Assembly: GCA_026416065.1 (NCBI GenBank)
Contig: JAOAFW010000143.1
Span: 1 to 12,317 of the forward strand
Length of the DNA stretch: 12,317 nt
From: Fimbriimonadales bacterium
GTDB lineage: Bacteria > Armatimonadota > Fimbriimonadia > Fimbriimonadales > GBS-DC
Direction: 5' to 3'
The position numbers were made by a program, and so were the translations under genes. Below are positions 1 to 6,440 of the stretch, piece by piece. Positions within the stretch are counted from its first letter, which is position 1; each line of letters starts with the position of its first letter. The notes beneath the pieces were generated by a model that did no database searches, was not told the origin of the DNA, and worked only from the letters and a program-made list of their open reading frames with translations.

Positions 1-1
1 G

Positions 2-604
2 TTGCTGCAGCGCGTCTACACGCGGGCGTGCCTGCACCTGCTGCCCGCCTCAGACTGCGGAGACGACGAGGCGCGCTCCATCGGCGAGGGGATGCAGCTA
101 CTGCACGAACTCGCGCACAAGCTGCCCTATCTGGAGACCGAGCTGTGGCGCGAGAACCTGCACGAGACCGCGCTGAGCGAGCGGGCGCATGCGTATGTGG
201 TGGGAATGGGGCTGGGGCTGCTGGGCTTCGTGCGGAGCGAGGACGAGGCGTTGTGGCTCCGTGCGCGGCGCATGCTTTCCCCCGCGACGCCCCCTGATCA
301 GGCGGCGGGCTTTCTGGAGGGCTTACTGCAGGCGCAGGGCGCAGCCGCCGCGCGCGCTCGCCCATTCGTGCAAGCGATGCACGAGTTCGTGATGAGCCTG
401 CCTGACGAGGCGTTCATTCAGGCGTTGCCGATGCTCCGCCGCGCCTTCAGCAAGCTCTCCAATCACGACATCCACTACCTCACGGACAACCTCCTGCGCC
501 TGCTGGAGCCGAGCGACGCCGCGCCGCAGGAGACGGAGCCAGAAGCCACGCTCAGCCGCGCAGAGGTGGAGCAAATCTGGGCGCAGCTGGCGTGGTTAGG
601 ATAA
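2..604 (+). CDS. C-terminal part of a DUF5682-like protein (5' end outside window)
   Basis: An open frame runs in from the window edge for about 200 residues and ends with TAA at 602-604, so the true start lies upstream. The visible part is helical and soluble, with no membrane segments or metal motif. The block around residues 140-168 (ALPMLRRAFSKLS, then a helix ending LLRLLE), preceded by GFLEGLLQ, resembles the C-terminus of DUF5682 proteins. Those are large proteins usually encoded with MoxR-type AAA+ ATPases and VWA-domain proteins. Their biochemical function is not known to me, and the usual partners would lie left of the window. The acidic, Glu/Ala-rich tail is typical of a protein end. 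The gene converges on the UPF0173 gene. The family assignment rests on remembered sequence pattern only; the reading frame itself is secure. Confidence 0.65.
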   Translation: MLQRVYTRACLHLLPASDCGDDEARSIGEGMQLLHELAHKLPYLETELWRENLHETALSERAHAYVVGMGLGLLGFVRSEDEALWLRARRMLSPATPPDQAAGFLEGLLQAQGAAAARARPFVQAMHEFVMSLPDEAFIQALPMLRRAFSKLSNHDIHYLTDNLLRLLEPSDAAPQETEPEATLSRAEVEQIWAQLAWLG

Positions 605-614
605 GGGTATCACC

Positions 615-646
615 TTCTGCCTCTCCCCCGGCACCGGGGAGAAGAA
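615..646. other. GC hairpin between convergent genes (possible weak bidirectional terminator)
   Basis: TCTCCCC at 622-628 pairs with GGGGAGA at 636-642. The helix continues past a GCC bulge (619-621) as TTCT 615-618 with AGAA 643-646. It lies in the 44-nt gap between the stop codons of two convergent genes, where a terminator is expected. Neither strand has a T-run directly after the stem, so it is not a canonical intrinsic terminator. Confidence 0.4.
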
Positions 647-648
647 AA

Positions 649-1353
649 TCAGATGCGAATAGTTTCGCCCGGCTTCAAAGCGAGGATTTCCAATCCCTCA
701 ATATCGCGAGTCGCCCCACGCAGCTGGTCGGGCGTACCTGTAAGCAAGGGAAATGTGCCCCAGTGCATGGGAATGACTCGCTTGACACCGAGCAACTTAA
801 TCGCGTACGCTGTTTCGCGCGGTCCCATCGTGAACACATCGCCAATCGGCAACATCGCAATCTGGGGCTGGTAGAGTTCGCCGATTATCTTCATATCGCC
901 GAACACACAGGTGTCGCCCGCATGGTAAAGGGTCAGCCCGTTCTCCAGTTGAACGATATAGCCTGCCGGGTCGCCCAGGTACACAATGTGTCCACCCTCT
1001 TCACTGCCGCTGCTGTGGAAAGCGTTCACCATCGTGACAGTAATTCCCTCAATGACGACGCTACCTCCTTTGTTCATCGGTTGTACCTTTTGCACGCCGT
1101 GCCGATTCAGGTACAGATACATCTCGAAGATGCATGCAATCTGCGGCTGATGGGCTTTCGCGACGCTAACCGCGTCGGCACAGTGGTCGGAGTGCCCGTG
1201 AGTAATCAGCATAATATCTACGCCCGGCAGTCGCTTTGCTTCCTCAGGGCAGGCAGGATTACCCTGTATCCAGGGATCGATCAGGATACGCTTACCGCCT
1301 GGTGAAGTGATGAGAAAGGTAGAGTGTCCCAGCCACTGAATCTGTGTTTGCAT
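649..1353 (-). CDS. UPF0173-family metal-dependent hydrolase (metallo-beta-lactamase fold)
   Basis: This 234-residue protein has the full metallo-beta-lactamase fold signature. The metal-binding motif THGHSDH is at residues 51-57 (H52, H54, D56, H57). Further ligand candidates are H113 (NAFHSSG), D147 (LYHAGDT) and H197 (PMHWGT). The opening WLGHSTFLI and the length are typical of the UPF0173/YtkL-like group, whose members are cytosolic hydrolases of mostly unknown substrate. The frame stays open upstream to 1974, but ATG at 1353 is the likely start: the family begins here and GGAGG (1362-1366) lies 8 nt before it. The upstream extension would run antisense through the neighbouring gene. The gene is divergent from the DUF255-like gene, with both promoters in a 66-bp gap. 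Function within the fold is not predictable from sequence. Confidence 0.92.
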   Translation of the reverse strand: MQTQIQWLGHSTFLITSPGGKRILIDPWIQGNPACPEEAKRLPGVDIMLITHGHSDHCADAVSVAKAHQPQIACIFEMYLYLNRHGVQKVQPMNKGGSVVIEGITVTMVNAFHSSGSEEGGHIVYLGDPAGYIVQLENGLTLYHAGDTCVFGDMKIIGELYQPQIAMLPIGDVFTMGPRETAYAIKLLGVKRVIPMHWGTFPLLTGTPDQLRGATRDIEGLEILALKPGETIRI

Positions 1354-1372
1354 AGCGCCAACCTCCGTTGAT

Positions 1373-1380
1373 AGGATACC
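1373..1380 (-). promoter_or_regulatory. Candidate -10 element for the UPF0173 gene
   Basis: On the minus strand GGTATCCT lies about 19 nt before the ATG at 1353, with the ribosome-binding site GGAGG between them. It fits the GG-preceded -10 pattern seen at other genes here. No good -35 is visible, and the predicted start point would fall very close to the GGAGG, so this assignment is weak. Confidence 0.35.
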
Positions 1381-1405
1381 CACTTTAGGGGGTGTGCGCG
1401 AGTAC

Positions 1406-1413
1406 GGTATACT
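1406..1413 (+). promoter_or_regulatory. GGTATACT -10 element giving a leaderless GTG start
   Basis: TATACT at 1408-1413, preceded by GG, is followed by six bases (CTTTTC) and then the GTG at 1420. A start point about 7 nt after the -10 would coincide with the initiation codon, so the mRNA would be leaderless. This explains why no ribosome-binding site is present. A poor -35 candidate (TTTAGG, 1384-1389) lies 18 nt upstream. Confidence 0.6.
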
Positions 1414-1419
1414 CTTTTC

Positions 1420-3114
1420 GTGAGCTGGCTGACCCCTGAGTATCGGGCGGTTTCGGAACGCTACGCGCCGCGTTTCATCGTGCTGAGTGGCGTGTGTATG
1501 CTCATGGTGTTGATGGCGTGGCTGGGGATTGGACTGCGCGGTCTGGAACGTGAACAGCACCCTAACGCGCTCAGGGATTCGCCCGAGGCGTATCTGCACA
1601 GTGGGCAATACCAACTTATCAACTGGCAATCCTGCGATGTGGAGGCGTTCCAGACGACACAGACACGCAACCGGCTGATTATGATCGAGGTAGGCGCGTA
1701 CTGGTCGGGGCGGTGCCAGCGATTGGGGCGAGAGGCATTTTCGGATTCGGGTGTAGCCGACCTCGTGAATCGTGAGTTCATCGCCGTAAAGATTGATGCG
1801 GAGGCTGCGCCGAAGCGGGCACGTTATCTTCGTCAACTGGCACAGCTGCAGGGCGCGCCAGACCGGTACCCTGTCGTCGCATGGTTCACCCCTGATGGGA
1901 AGCCCATCCGTGCTGTTGCGCCCGATACCCGCGTGGAACTGATGCGCCATCTCGAGGAACTGAGTCAGCTCCACCGTAATCGCCCTGAACAGATTCAGAC
2001 GCTTGCAGCGCAGTTAGAGCGGGCATGGAACGAACGGTGGGCGCGGGCGGCGCGCCCCGCTACCCTTGACCACGAATCCGTGAGGCAAAACTTCCTTACC
2101 GAACTCGCCACGCTGGATGCGACCTTCACCCTGAGCGACGCCACCCTGACTCTCAATCACCTGGAAGCATTGCTTGCCCTTGCGGAGAGCGGCGACTCAC
2201 AAGCGCGGGAGATGCTTATGCCGATGCTTTATGCTCTGCGGCGAAGTCCCTACTGGAGCGATGCACAAAAAACCGTGCATGCACTCGCGGACGGGATAGA
2301 CGCAGAAGGCAAGCCCACCGGTGGCAAACGGCTTATTGAGCAAGCACGCTTGTTGAGCCTCTACAGTCGCGCCAGTCGGCTGGAGCCGGAGTTGGGCACA
2401 ATCGCTCACGAGCTGGCGGACGGACTGCGCGTGTATTTCTATCGCGAGCGTCCACCGGGCTTCATCGGCGCGTTGCCGCCGCCGCGATTGCGGATCGCCA
2501 TCGCGCAGTCGTTGGGTATGCCTTCTGCCGATGGCGCGCTCTATGTCGACGCGAACGCCTACGCGATAATCGCCCTCATCGATTACTCTGAAACCTTCGG
2601 CGCGATGGATCCTCAAGCGCAGTGGGCGCGTGCGACTGCCCCACGTGTGCTGGAGACACTGCGCGCGCTGCGTACCTTGCGCGGCGATCTGTTTCACAGC
2701 GCGCTGCGCCAAAGCAGTGGCTGGATGGTGGACCTCGCTCTAACGGCGCGTGCCGCAACGCGGGTATATCAGATAACGCGCAACCCACGCGCGTTGCAGT
2801 TCGCTGAGCGACTCCTCCAACATATCTGGCGCGAGTATCCCGATCCAACCGGCGGTATTTATGACATCGCTCAGAGTAAAGCATGGGGCGCGTTCAAGGT
2901 CACGCCCGTGCGCGTCAGTACCGACGACGCCCTGCCCGCCGACAATGCGCTCTTGGCAATCGCGTGCTGGGATTACGCCCAGGCATCGAGTGAAACGCTC
3001 TGGCGTGAACGCGCTCTCCAACTTGCTCAGGTGCTGGCAGGCGACTATGACCCGAACGCGCCACTCCAGTTCGCAGGGTATATTCATTTGTTGGCAAGGC
3101 TTTCCAAACCGTGA
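1420..3114 (+). CDS. Membrane-anchored YyaL/DUF255-like protein with SxxC thioredoxin site
   Basis: This 564-residue protein has a short N-terminal region, one membrane segment (about residues 19-39), a thioredoxin-like domain (about 62-180) and a long helical C-terminal region. The middle domain matches the DUF255/YyaL (SPATA20-like) pattern: EAF, a buried strand LIMIEVG, the active-site region, then FIAVKIDAE and WFTPDGKPI. In that family the active site is normally a CxxC. Here it reads W95-S96-G97-R98-C99, so the first, nucleophilic cysteine is replaced by serine and ordinary disulfide exchange is unlikely. The C-terminal half (blocks such as YVDANAYAIIALIDY and DNALLAIACWDYAQ) looks like the alpha/alpha toroid of YyaL proteins. 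The GTG start is chosen because a -10 lies 6 nt before it. The gene overlaps the next one by TGATG, implying coupled translation. Substrate and role are unknown. Confidence 0.8.
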   Translation: MSWLTPEYRAVSERYAPRFIVLSGVCMLMVLMAWLGIGLRGLEREQHPNALRDSPEAYLHSGQYQLINWQSCDVEAFQTTQTRNRLIMIEVGAYWSGRCQRLGREAFSDSGVADLVNREFIAVKIDAEAAPKRARYLRQLAQLQGAPDRYPVVAWFTPDGKPIRAVAPDTRVELMRHLEELSQLHRNRPEQIQTLAAQLERAWNERWARAARPATLDHESVRQNFLTELATLDATFTLSDATLTLNHLEALLALAESGDSQAREMLMPMLYALRRSPYWSDAQKTVHALADGIDAEGKPTGGKRLIEQARLLSLYSRASRLEPELGTIAHELADGLRVYFYRERPPGFIGALPPPRLRIAIAQSLGMPSADGALYVDANAYAIIALIDYSETFGAMDPQAQWARATAPRVLETLRALRTLRGDLFHSALRQSSGWMVDLALTARAATRVYQITRNPRALQFAERLLQHIWREYPDPTGGIYDIAQSKAWGAFKVTPVRVSTDDALPADNALLAIACWDYAQASSETLWRERALQLAQVLAGDYDPNAPLQFAGYIHLLARLSKP

Positions 3115-3782
3115 TGAATAAGACTCTCCTGGGACGCACTAACCGTTCTGTGTATCCTGTGTGGGCGCGCGGGAACCTGCACGGCGCAGGCTCTGCAGAG
3201 GAGCGCGCGGAACGCTTGATTTATGCTCTGATCGAGACGCCCATCGAGACCCTGGATATCACACCTGCACCAGGGTTGTGGGGGCGTTTCCTACGCGAGA
3301 TGCCCAACACGCTGGGAGCCGCCATCGCTTCTCCTGTGAACCTGCTCCTGCAGGCGCCCGACACGCGGGTCGCTGCGAACCTTGTGCAGTCGCACATTGT
3401 GGAGACGCTGTGCGCCATTGGACGCACCCATATTGAGTACTACTTCCTCAGCCTGCAGGAAACGCCTCCGGAGGCGCAGCTCAGCGGTGCGCTGGAAGCC
3501 CTCGAGCTGGCGCGACAAGAGGGGCAGATTGGGGCAATAGGGCTGGCAGCGTGGGGTAAGCCGCTCTCGGTTCTCGCGCTCTGGCGCACCCACGACGCTT
3601 TTGAAGTTGTGCTTTTACCCGACACGGAAGAGGCGTTCGAATCGCTCGCGCCCGAAGCACGCGCTCGACGCACGGGTATCGTTGTGCAGACCGAGATGCC
3701 GGAGTCGGCTCTACAGCGCGGCGCACAAGTCGTGCTGCTCAGGGCGGCGCAAGCCATCGAGTGGGTGTCCCGTCTCAAATAG
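3114..3782 (+). CDS. Aldo/keto reductase-like protein lacking most catalytic residues
   Basis: This 222-residue protein begins LLGRTNRSV, like the first strand of aldo/keto reductases (LGRTGxxVS). It keeps the helix-strand ending in the conserved Asp (ALIETPIETLDIT, D48) and has a block equivalent to DYIDLYLLH (HIEYYFLSLQ), followed by the GQIGAIGLAAWGK strand (family: GKVRAIGVSN). Three of the four catalytic positions look lost: Tyr of DTAxxYG becomes Pro, Lys of ATK becomes Ser or Pro, and His of LLH becomes Ser or Leu. It is also shorter than usual (about 280-330 residues), and the C-terminal NADPH-binding part is reduced. It is therefore probably a non-catalytic homologue with a structural or ligand-binding role. 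The ATG at 3114 overlaps the upstream TGA; GTG at 3111 is an alternative start. The final 8 bases overlap the end of panC tail to tail. The frame is intact, so it is not an obvious pseudogene. Confidence 0.72.
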   Translation: MNKTLLGRTNRSVYPVWARGNLHGAGSAEERAERLIYALIETPIETLDITPAPGLWGRFLREMPNTLGAAIASPVNLLLQAPDTRVAANLVQSHIVETLCAIGRTHIEYYFLSLQETPPEAQLSGALEALELARQEGQIGAIGLAAWGKPLSVLALWRTHDAFEVVLLPDTEEAFESLAPEARARRTGIVVQTEMPESALQRGAQVVLLRAAQAIEWVSRLK

Positions 3783-4620
3783 CGACGACACAGTTGTCAA
3801 TCAGGCGCGCCCTACCGAAAAAGACCGCCAGCGCAATCAGCGTCGGACGCTCGATGCGCTCTACGGGCAGGAGCGTCTCGGCGTCTACCACCTCTACATA
3901 GTCGATACGTGCCCGCGGTTCGGCGGCAATACGCTCCAAGACGCCTGCGCGCAACTTCTGGGCGTCGCGCTCGCCTGATTCCACCTGCGCCTGCGCCCAC
4001 TGCAAACTCCGATACAACACCGTCGCCGCCCTGCGCTCCTCAGGAGTGAGGTACACATTCCGCGACGACATCGCCAGCCCGTCCGGCTCTCGCACAATCG
4101 GGCAAGGGACAATCTCTATCGGCAGGTTCATGTCGCGCACCAGTTGCTGAATGACGCGCAGCTGCTGGTAGTCTTTCATCCCGAAGTAGGCGCGGTTGGG
4201 CGTCACGATATTGAACAGTTTCAGCACCACCGTCGCCACGCCCTCGAAATGTCCGGGACGCGACTTACCGCACAGGGGTTTGGAGAGTTCTTTCACGCGC
4301 ACTTCCGTCTGGTAGCCCGACGGATACATCTCCGCCATATCGGGATAGAAAATCGCCTCTACGCCCACCGACTCTGCCATCTGACGGTCGCGCTCGAAAT
4401 CGCGCGGGTAACGGTCTAAGTCCTCATTTGCGCCGAACTGCAGCGGATTGACGAAGATGCTCACGATAACTGCGCCGCCGTCGGCTTTCGCGCGACGCAT
4501 CAGGCTGAGGTGCCCCTCGTGGAAGTAGCCCATGGTCGGCACGAAGTGAATCGCACGCCCCGCTACGCGTTGCGCCTGTACCCACTGTCGAACCTCGTTG
4601 ACGGTACGCAGGATCTCCAT
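3775..4620 (-). CDS. panC: Pantothenate synthetase (pantoate-beta-alanine ligase)
   Basis: This cytosolic enzyme joins pantoate and beta-alanine using ATP to make pantothenate, the precursor of coenzyme A. At 281 residues it has the normal length and all signature blocks: FVPTMGYFHEGHLSLM at 26-41 (HxGH nucleotidyl-transfer motif at H34-H37), FVNPLQFGANEDLDRYPR at 56-73, GKSRPGHFEGVATVV at 118-132, FGMKDYQQ at 146-153 and IVREPDGLAMSSRN at 175-188. The Glu common in FGEKD is Met148 here, a minor variation. It starts 3 nt after the stop of the SIS gene with no visible ribosome-binding site, so translation is probably coupled to that gene. No panB or panD is in the window. Confidence 0.97.
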   Translation of the reverse strand: MEILRTVNEVRQWVQAQRVAGRAIHFVPTMGYFHEGHLSLMRRAKADGGAVIVSIFVNPLQFGANEDLDRYPRDFERDRQMAESVGVEAIFYPDMAEMYPSGYQTEVRVKELSKPLCGKSRPGHFEGVATVVLKLFNIVTPNRAYFGMKDYQQLRVIQQLVRDMNLPIEIVPCPIVREPDGLAMSSRNVYLTPEERRAATVLYRSLQWAQAQVESGERDAQKLRAGVLERIAAEPRARIDYVEVVDAETLLPVERIERPTLIALAVFFGRARLIDNCVVAI

Positions 4621-4623
4621 AGG

Positions 4624-5664
4624 CTATCGCGTCTTGGTGACTTTTTGCAATCCTCGCGGCTGGTCGGGGTTCAGGTCGCGCGTGAGGGCGAGGTGGTAGG
4701 CGAACAGTTGTCCCGCGACGGCGTACACCATCGGCGAGAGCGGTTCGGGGATTCCCACAGGCATCGGCACGGGTGTGCGGGCGAGGCTCAGTATCTCCGC
4801 GTCGCTGGCGAAAATAACCGTCTCCGCACCGCCTGAGCGCAGTTTCGACGCACTCTCCAGCGCGGTGGGGAAGGTCGCCCCGTCCGGCGCAAACAGCAGG
4901 CAGGGAAAGCCCGGCTCAATCAGTGCAAAAGGACCGTGCATGAAATCGGCAACGGAGTATGCTTTGCACATCACATAGCAAGTTTCGATGAGTTTAAGCG
5001 CGGTTTCCTGGGCTGTTGCCTGATTGATTCCCCGTGCCAGCGCCACGCTCTCGCGCATGTAGCGATAGCGGTCGGCAATTTCCTGGATGTGCGTCTCATT
5101 CTGTAACACCTGCTCCACAAACGCCGCTGCTTGATGTAGGTGTTGAGGCGCATCGAGATGTCCACTGAGCGCTTCGGAAAGCAGGTAGATAATTGCAAGT
5201 GTGCCCGTGTAGGTTTTGGTGGCGGCGACGCTGCGCTCTATCCCGGCGCGCAGTAGCAGCGTGAAGTGGCTTGTCTGCGCAAGAGGCGACGCCGGCTCGT
5301 TCGTGATGGCAAGCGTGAATGCGCCATTCGCTTTTGCGTGCGCGAGGTACTCCACCACATCGGGCGCTTCACCCGACTGGGAAATGCCCACCACCAGCGC
5401 ACCCCGCAGATTCAGATGGGCTCGGTAGAGCGTAACGACCGACGGCGCAGCTAAACCGCAGGGGACACCGTTCACTATCTCAAACAGGTACTTGAAATAG
5501 GCGGCGGCGTTGTCCGAGGTGCCACGTGCGGCAAGGAACACATAATTCAGGTCGTGGTCGCGAATCTGCTGCGCAACGGTCTGTACCGCGCGCCACTCCT
5601 CCTCCGCGATGCGCCGCAATAGTTCGGGCTGCTCGCCAATCTCCGTTCGCATTAAGTGGGACAT
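4624..5664 (-). CDS. SIS-domain sugar-phosphate isomerase/deaminase (GlmS C-terminal/AgaS-like)
   Basis: This 346-residue protein has two SIS domains and no glutaminase domain. It resembles the isomerase half of GlmS and the stand-alone NagB-II/AgaS group, which act on glucosamine-6-phosphate or related amino sugars. Visible motifs are ARGTSDNA (46-53), GISQSGEAPD (93-102) and SVAATKTYT (145-153) in the first domain. The second carries ETALKLIET (220-228) and DFMHGPFAL (240-248), which match the catalytic Glu and His-loop region of GlmS (EFKHGP). The end DQPRGLQKVTKT matches DxPRNLAKSVT. The frame is open to 5748, but ATG 5664 is preferred: the family begins near here, a -10 lies just upstream, and the earlier part overlaps the DUF2231 gene. 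ATG 5652 is an alternative. It sits in a cluster with panC. Deaminase versus isomerase activity cannot be decided. Confidence 0.88.
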   Translation of the reverse strand: MSHLMRTEIGEQPELLRRIAEEEWRAVQTVAQQIRDHDLNYVFLAARGTSDNAAAYFKYLFEIVNGVPCGLAAPSVVTLYRAHLNLRGALVVGISQSGEAPDVVEYLAHAKANGAFTLAITNEPASPLAQTSHFTLLLRAGIERSVAATKTYTGTLAIIYLLSEALSGHLDAPQHLHQAAAFVEQVLQNETHIQEIADRYRYMRESVALARGINQATAQETALKLIETCYVMCKAYSVADFMHGPFALIEPGFPCLLFAPDGATFPTALESASKLRSGGAETVIFASDAEILSLARTPVPMPVGIPEPLSPMVYAVAGQLFAYHLALTRDLNPDQPRGLQKVTKTR

Positions 5665-5672
5665 CGAGAGAT

Positions 5673-5680
5673 ATTGTACC
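5673..5680 (-). promoter_or_regulatory. GGTACAAT -10 element next to the SIS-protein start
   Basis: On the minus strand GGTACAAT is followed by eight bases and the ATG at 5664. That implies a leaderless or nearly leaderless transcript and agrees with the lack of a ribosome-binding site. It lies in the 22-nt gap after the DUF2231 stop codon, so it would be an internal promoter letting SIS-panC be expressed apart from DUF2231. Confidence 0.45.
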
Positions 5681-5686
5681 TGTGCA

Positions 5687-6184
5687 TCAGTCCTCGTGGA
5701 GTTCACGTTCACCACCGGACTGCTCCGCGGGAGCCTGCACCGCACCACTTCGTATTTCTGGATGGCGAATCATCCCGCCTGAGTGTGCCGTGTAGCCCAT
5801 CACACCGAACACCAGCGCGTTCAGCAGCCAGACCAGCGCTGCGCCGATCAGCAACCCCTTTGGGCTGCGAAGCCCGATGCCTAACGCAACTGCTGCGACG
5901 AGGGATAGGGTAACACCGCTTGTCAGGGCGAATTTGCCCAGCGACTCATGCTCGCTGATGTACGCCTCGTCCACACCGGGCAGGTGCTCGATTACTTGCT
6001 CTGCAGGCTCACCCGTGAGGTATGCGGGAACGCTGGTGAGCCCCACCAGTACGACCACCACGAGCGCGGTTTTGAGCAGTTCGGGGCTGCGCCGCACGAG
6101 CGCCCAACCGAGCAGTAACAGGCTAAACAGCGCGCCCATGACGGGCAAATGGTTCAACATCAGATGCAGTTGTGCGCCATTCAT
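5687..6184 (-). CDS. DUF2231-type four-helix membrane protein
   Basis: This 165-residue inner-membrane protein has four predicted membrane segments (about 14-30, 37-55, 86-106, 110-130) and a polar tail. The opening LHLMLNHLPVMG (H7, H12), the loop SVPAYLTGEPAEQV with HLPGVDEAYISEHE, and the end of helix four (GYTAHSGGMIRHPEI) form a pattern I associate with DUF2231-like predicted membrane proteins. Histidines near the membrane faces (H7, H12, H79, H134, H141) could bind heme or metal, but that is inference. ATG 6184 is chosen over upstream ATGs because GGGAGG precedes it by 11 nt and the family starts at the first LHLxLNHxP. It heads the - strand cluster with SIS and panC, and is divergent from the HNH leader RNA. 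Confidence 0.75.
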   Translation of the reverse strand: MNGAQLHLMLNHLPVMGALFSLLLLGWALVRRSPELLKTALVVVVLVGLTSVPAYLTGEPAEQVIEHLPGVDEAYISEHESLGKFALTSGVTLSLVAAVALGIGLRSPKGLLIGAALVWLLNALVFGVMGYTAHSGGMIRHPEIRSGAVQAPAEQSGGERELHED

Positions 6185-6207
6185 TGGAACTTCTGCCTCC
6201 CTTGCGA

Positions 6208-6215
6208 AGTATACC
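6208..6215 (-). promoter_or_regulatory. GGTATACT -10 element for the DUF2231 gene
   Basis: On the minus strand CAGGTATACTTC is followed by a GGGAGG ribosome-binding site and ATG 6184. The octamer GGTATACT is identical to those at 1406-1413 (+) and 10420-10427 (-). No clear -35 is seen. Its upstream region overlaps the -35 of the divergent HNH promoter (6226-6231), so the two promoters may compete. Confidence 0.55.
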
Positions 6216-6225
6216 TGCATGGCGC

Positions 6226-6255
6226 TTGCATTCGCTGCGCAAAATGGGTTATAAT
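6226..6255 (+). promoter_or_regulatory. Sigma70-type promoter of the HNH leader RNA
   Basis: TTGCAT (6226-6231) and a perfect TATAAT (6250-6255) are separated by 18 nt. This is the best -35/-10 pair in the window. The predicted transcription start is near 6262, about 180 nt before the HNH start codon, which leaves room for the structured leader described separately. Confidence 0.75.
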
Positions 6256-6261
6256 ATAAAT

Positions 6262-6413
6262 GATGCAGACGCACGGACTTAATGGGTTCGACTGTGAGCG
6301 TTGGAGCACAGGCTCCTGGTTTGGGACGCGTGGGCGCTACCGTTGCCGCCCTTTTGGCGCGTGTCGAGCTGGGGAGCCTGCGCGGGTCTGTGCGTATGGC
6401 TCCCCTCTTTTAT
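6262..6413 (+). ncRNA. Candidate undescribed riboswitch-like or small RNA upstream of the HNH gene
   Basis: A ~150-nt stretch between the promoter and a terminator can form a closed, multi-stem RNA. P1 is 6269-6279 with 6385-6395: 11 pairs, two of them GU, extendable past one mismatch to 6266/6398. P2 is 6285-6292 with 6363-6370, 8 pairs. A local hairpin GGAGC-ACAG-GCTCC lies at 6303-6316. P3 is 6326-6330 with 6358-6362, continuing as 6332-6336 with 6347-6351. P2, the hairpin and P3 form a three-way junction. The 3' strand of P1 lies inside the terminator hairpin, so P1 and the terminator exclude each other. GGCTCC 6311-6316 can also pair with GGAGCC 6373-6378 as an alternative antiterminator. 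This is the logic of a transcription-attenuating riboswitch in which stabilised P1 means read-through. A free-standing 6S-like RNA is also possible. No known class matched. Confidence 0.55.
6371..6413 (+). terminator. Intrinsic terminator inside the HNH leader
   Basis: GGGGAGCC (6371-6378) pairs perfectly with GGCTCCCC (6398-6405). An inner stem TGCGC 6379-6383 with GCGTA 6392-6396 closes an 8-nt loop. TCTTTTATT follows at once. This is a strong hairpin with a moderate U-tract, placed before rather than after a coding gene. A third partner for CCCCT (6402-6406) is AGGGG (6415-6419), which would trap the U-tract in a loop. Confidence 0.7.
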
Positions 6414-6440
6414 TAGGGGGTTCAAGGAGGCTGCGCCGCT

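Noticed and set aside
592..1305. 237-residue plus-strand open frame opposite UPF0173
   Set aside because: It is a shadow of a strongly supported minus-strand gene, with no recognisable domain or start signal.
1354..1974. 207-codon upstream extension of the UPF0173 frame on the minus strand
   Set aside because: It runs antisense through the DUF255-like gene and is not part of the family; ATG 1353 has a good GGAGG site and the conserved N-terminus.
5665..5748. 28-codon N-terminal extension of the SIS protein
   Set aside because: It overlaps the DUF2231 coding end, is not conserved-looking, and a -10 element lies between it and ATG 5664.
6185..6274. 30-codon N-terminal extension of the DUF2231 protein
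   Set aside because: It crosses the promoter and ribosome-binding site; the family pattern begins at ATG 6184.
6296..6351. M-box magnesium or c-di-GMP-I riboswitch, because of AGGCTCCT and GCACAGG...GGGACGC
   Set aside because: Only short matches; the other conserved blocks and the expected transporter or GGDEF gene context are missing.
6262..6413. 6S RNA
   Set aside because: The long closing stem is suggestive, but the three-way junction, asymmetric bubble and placement just before a gene do not fit well; kept only as an alternative.
6262..6440. tmRNA, because of the GGGTTCGACTG stretch near the RNA 5' end
   Set aside because: The RNA is too short, there is no tRNA-like 3' end or CCA, and no tag reading frame ending in the usual hydrophobic residues.
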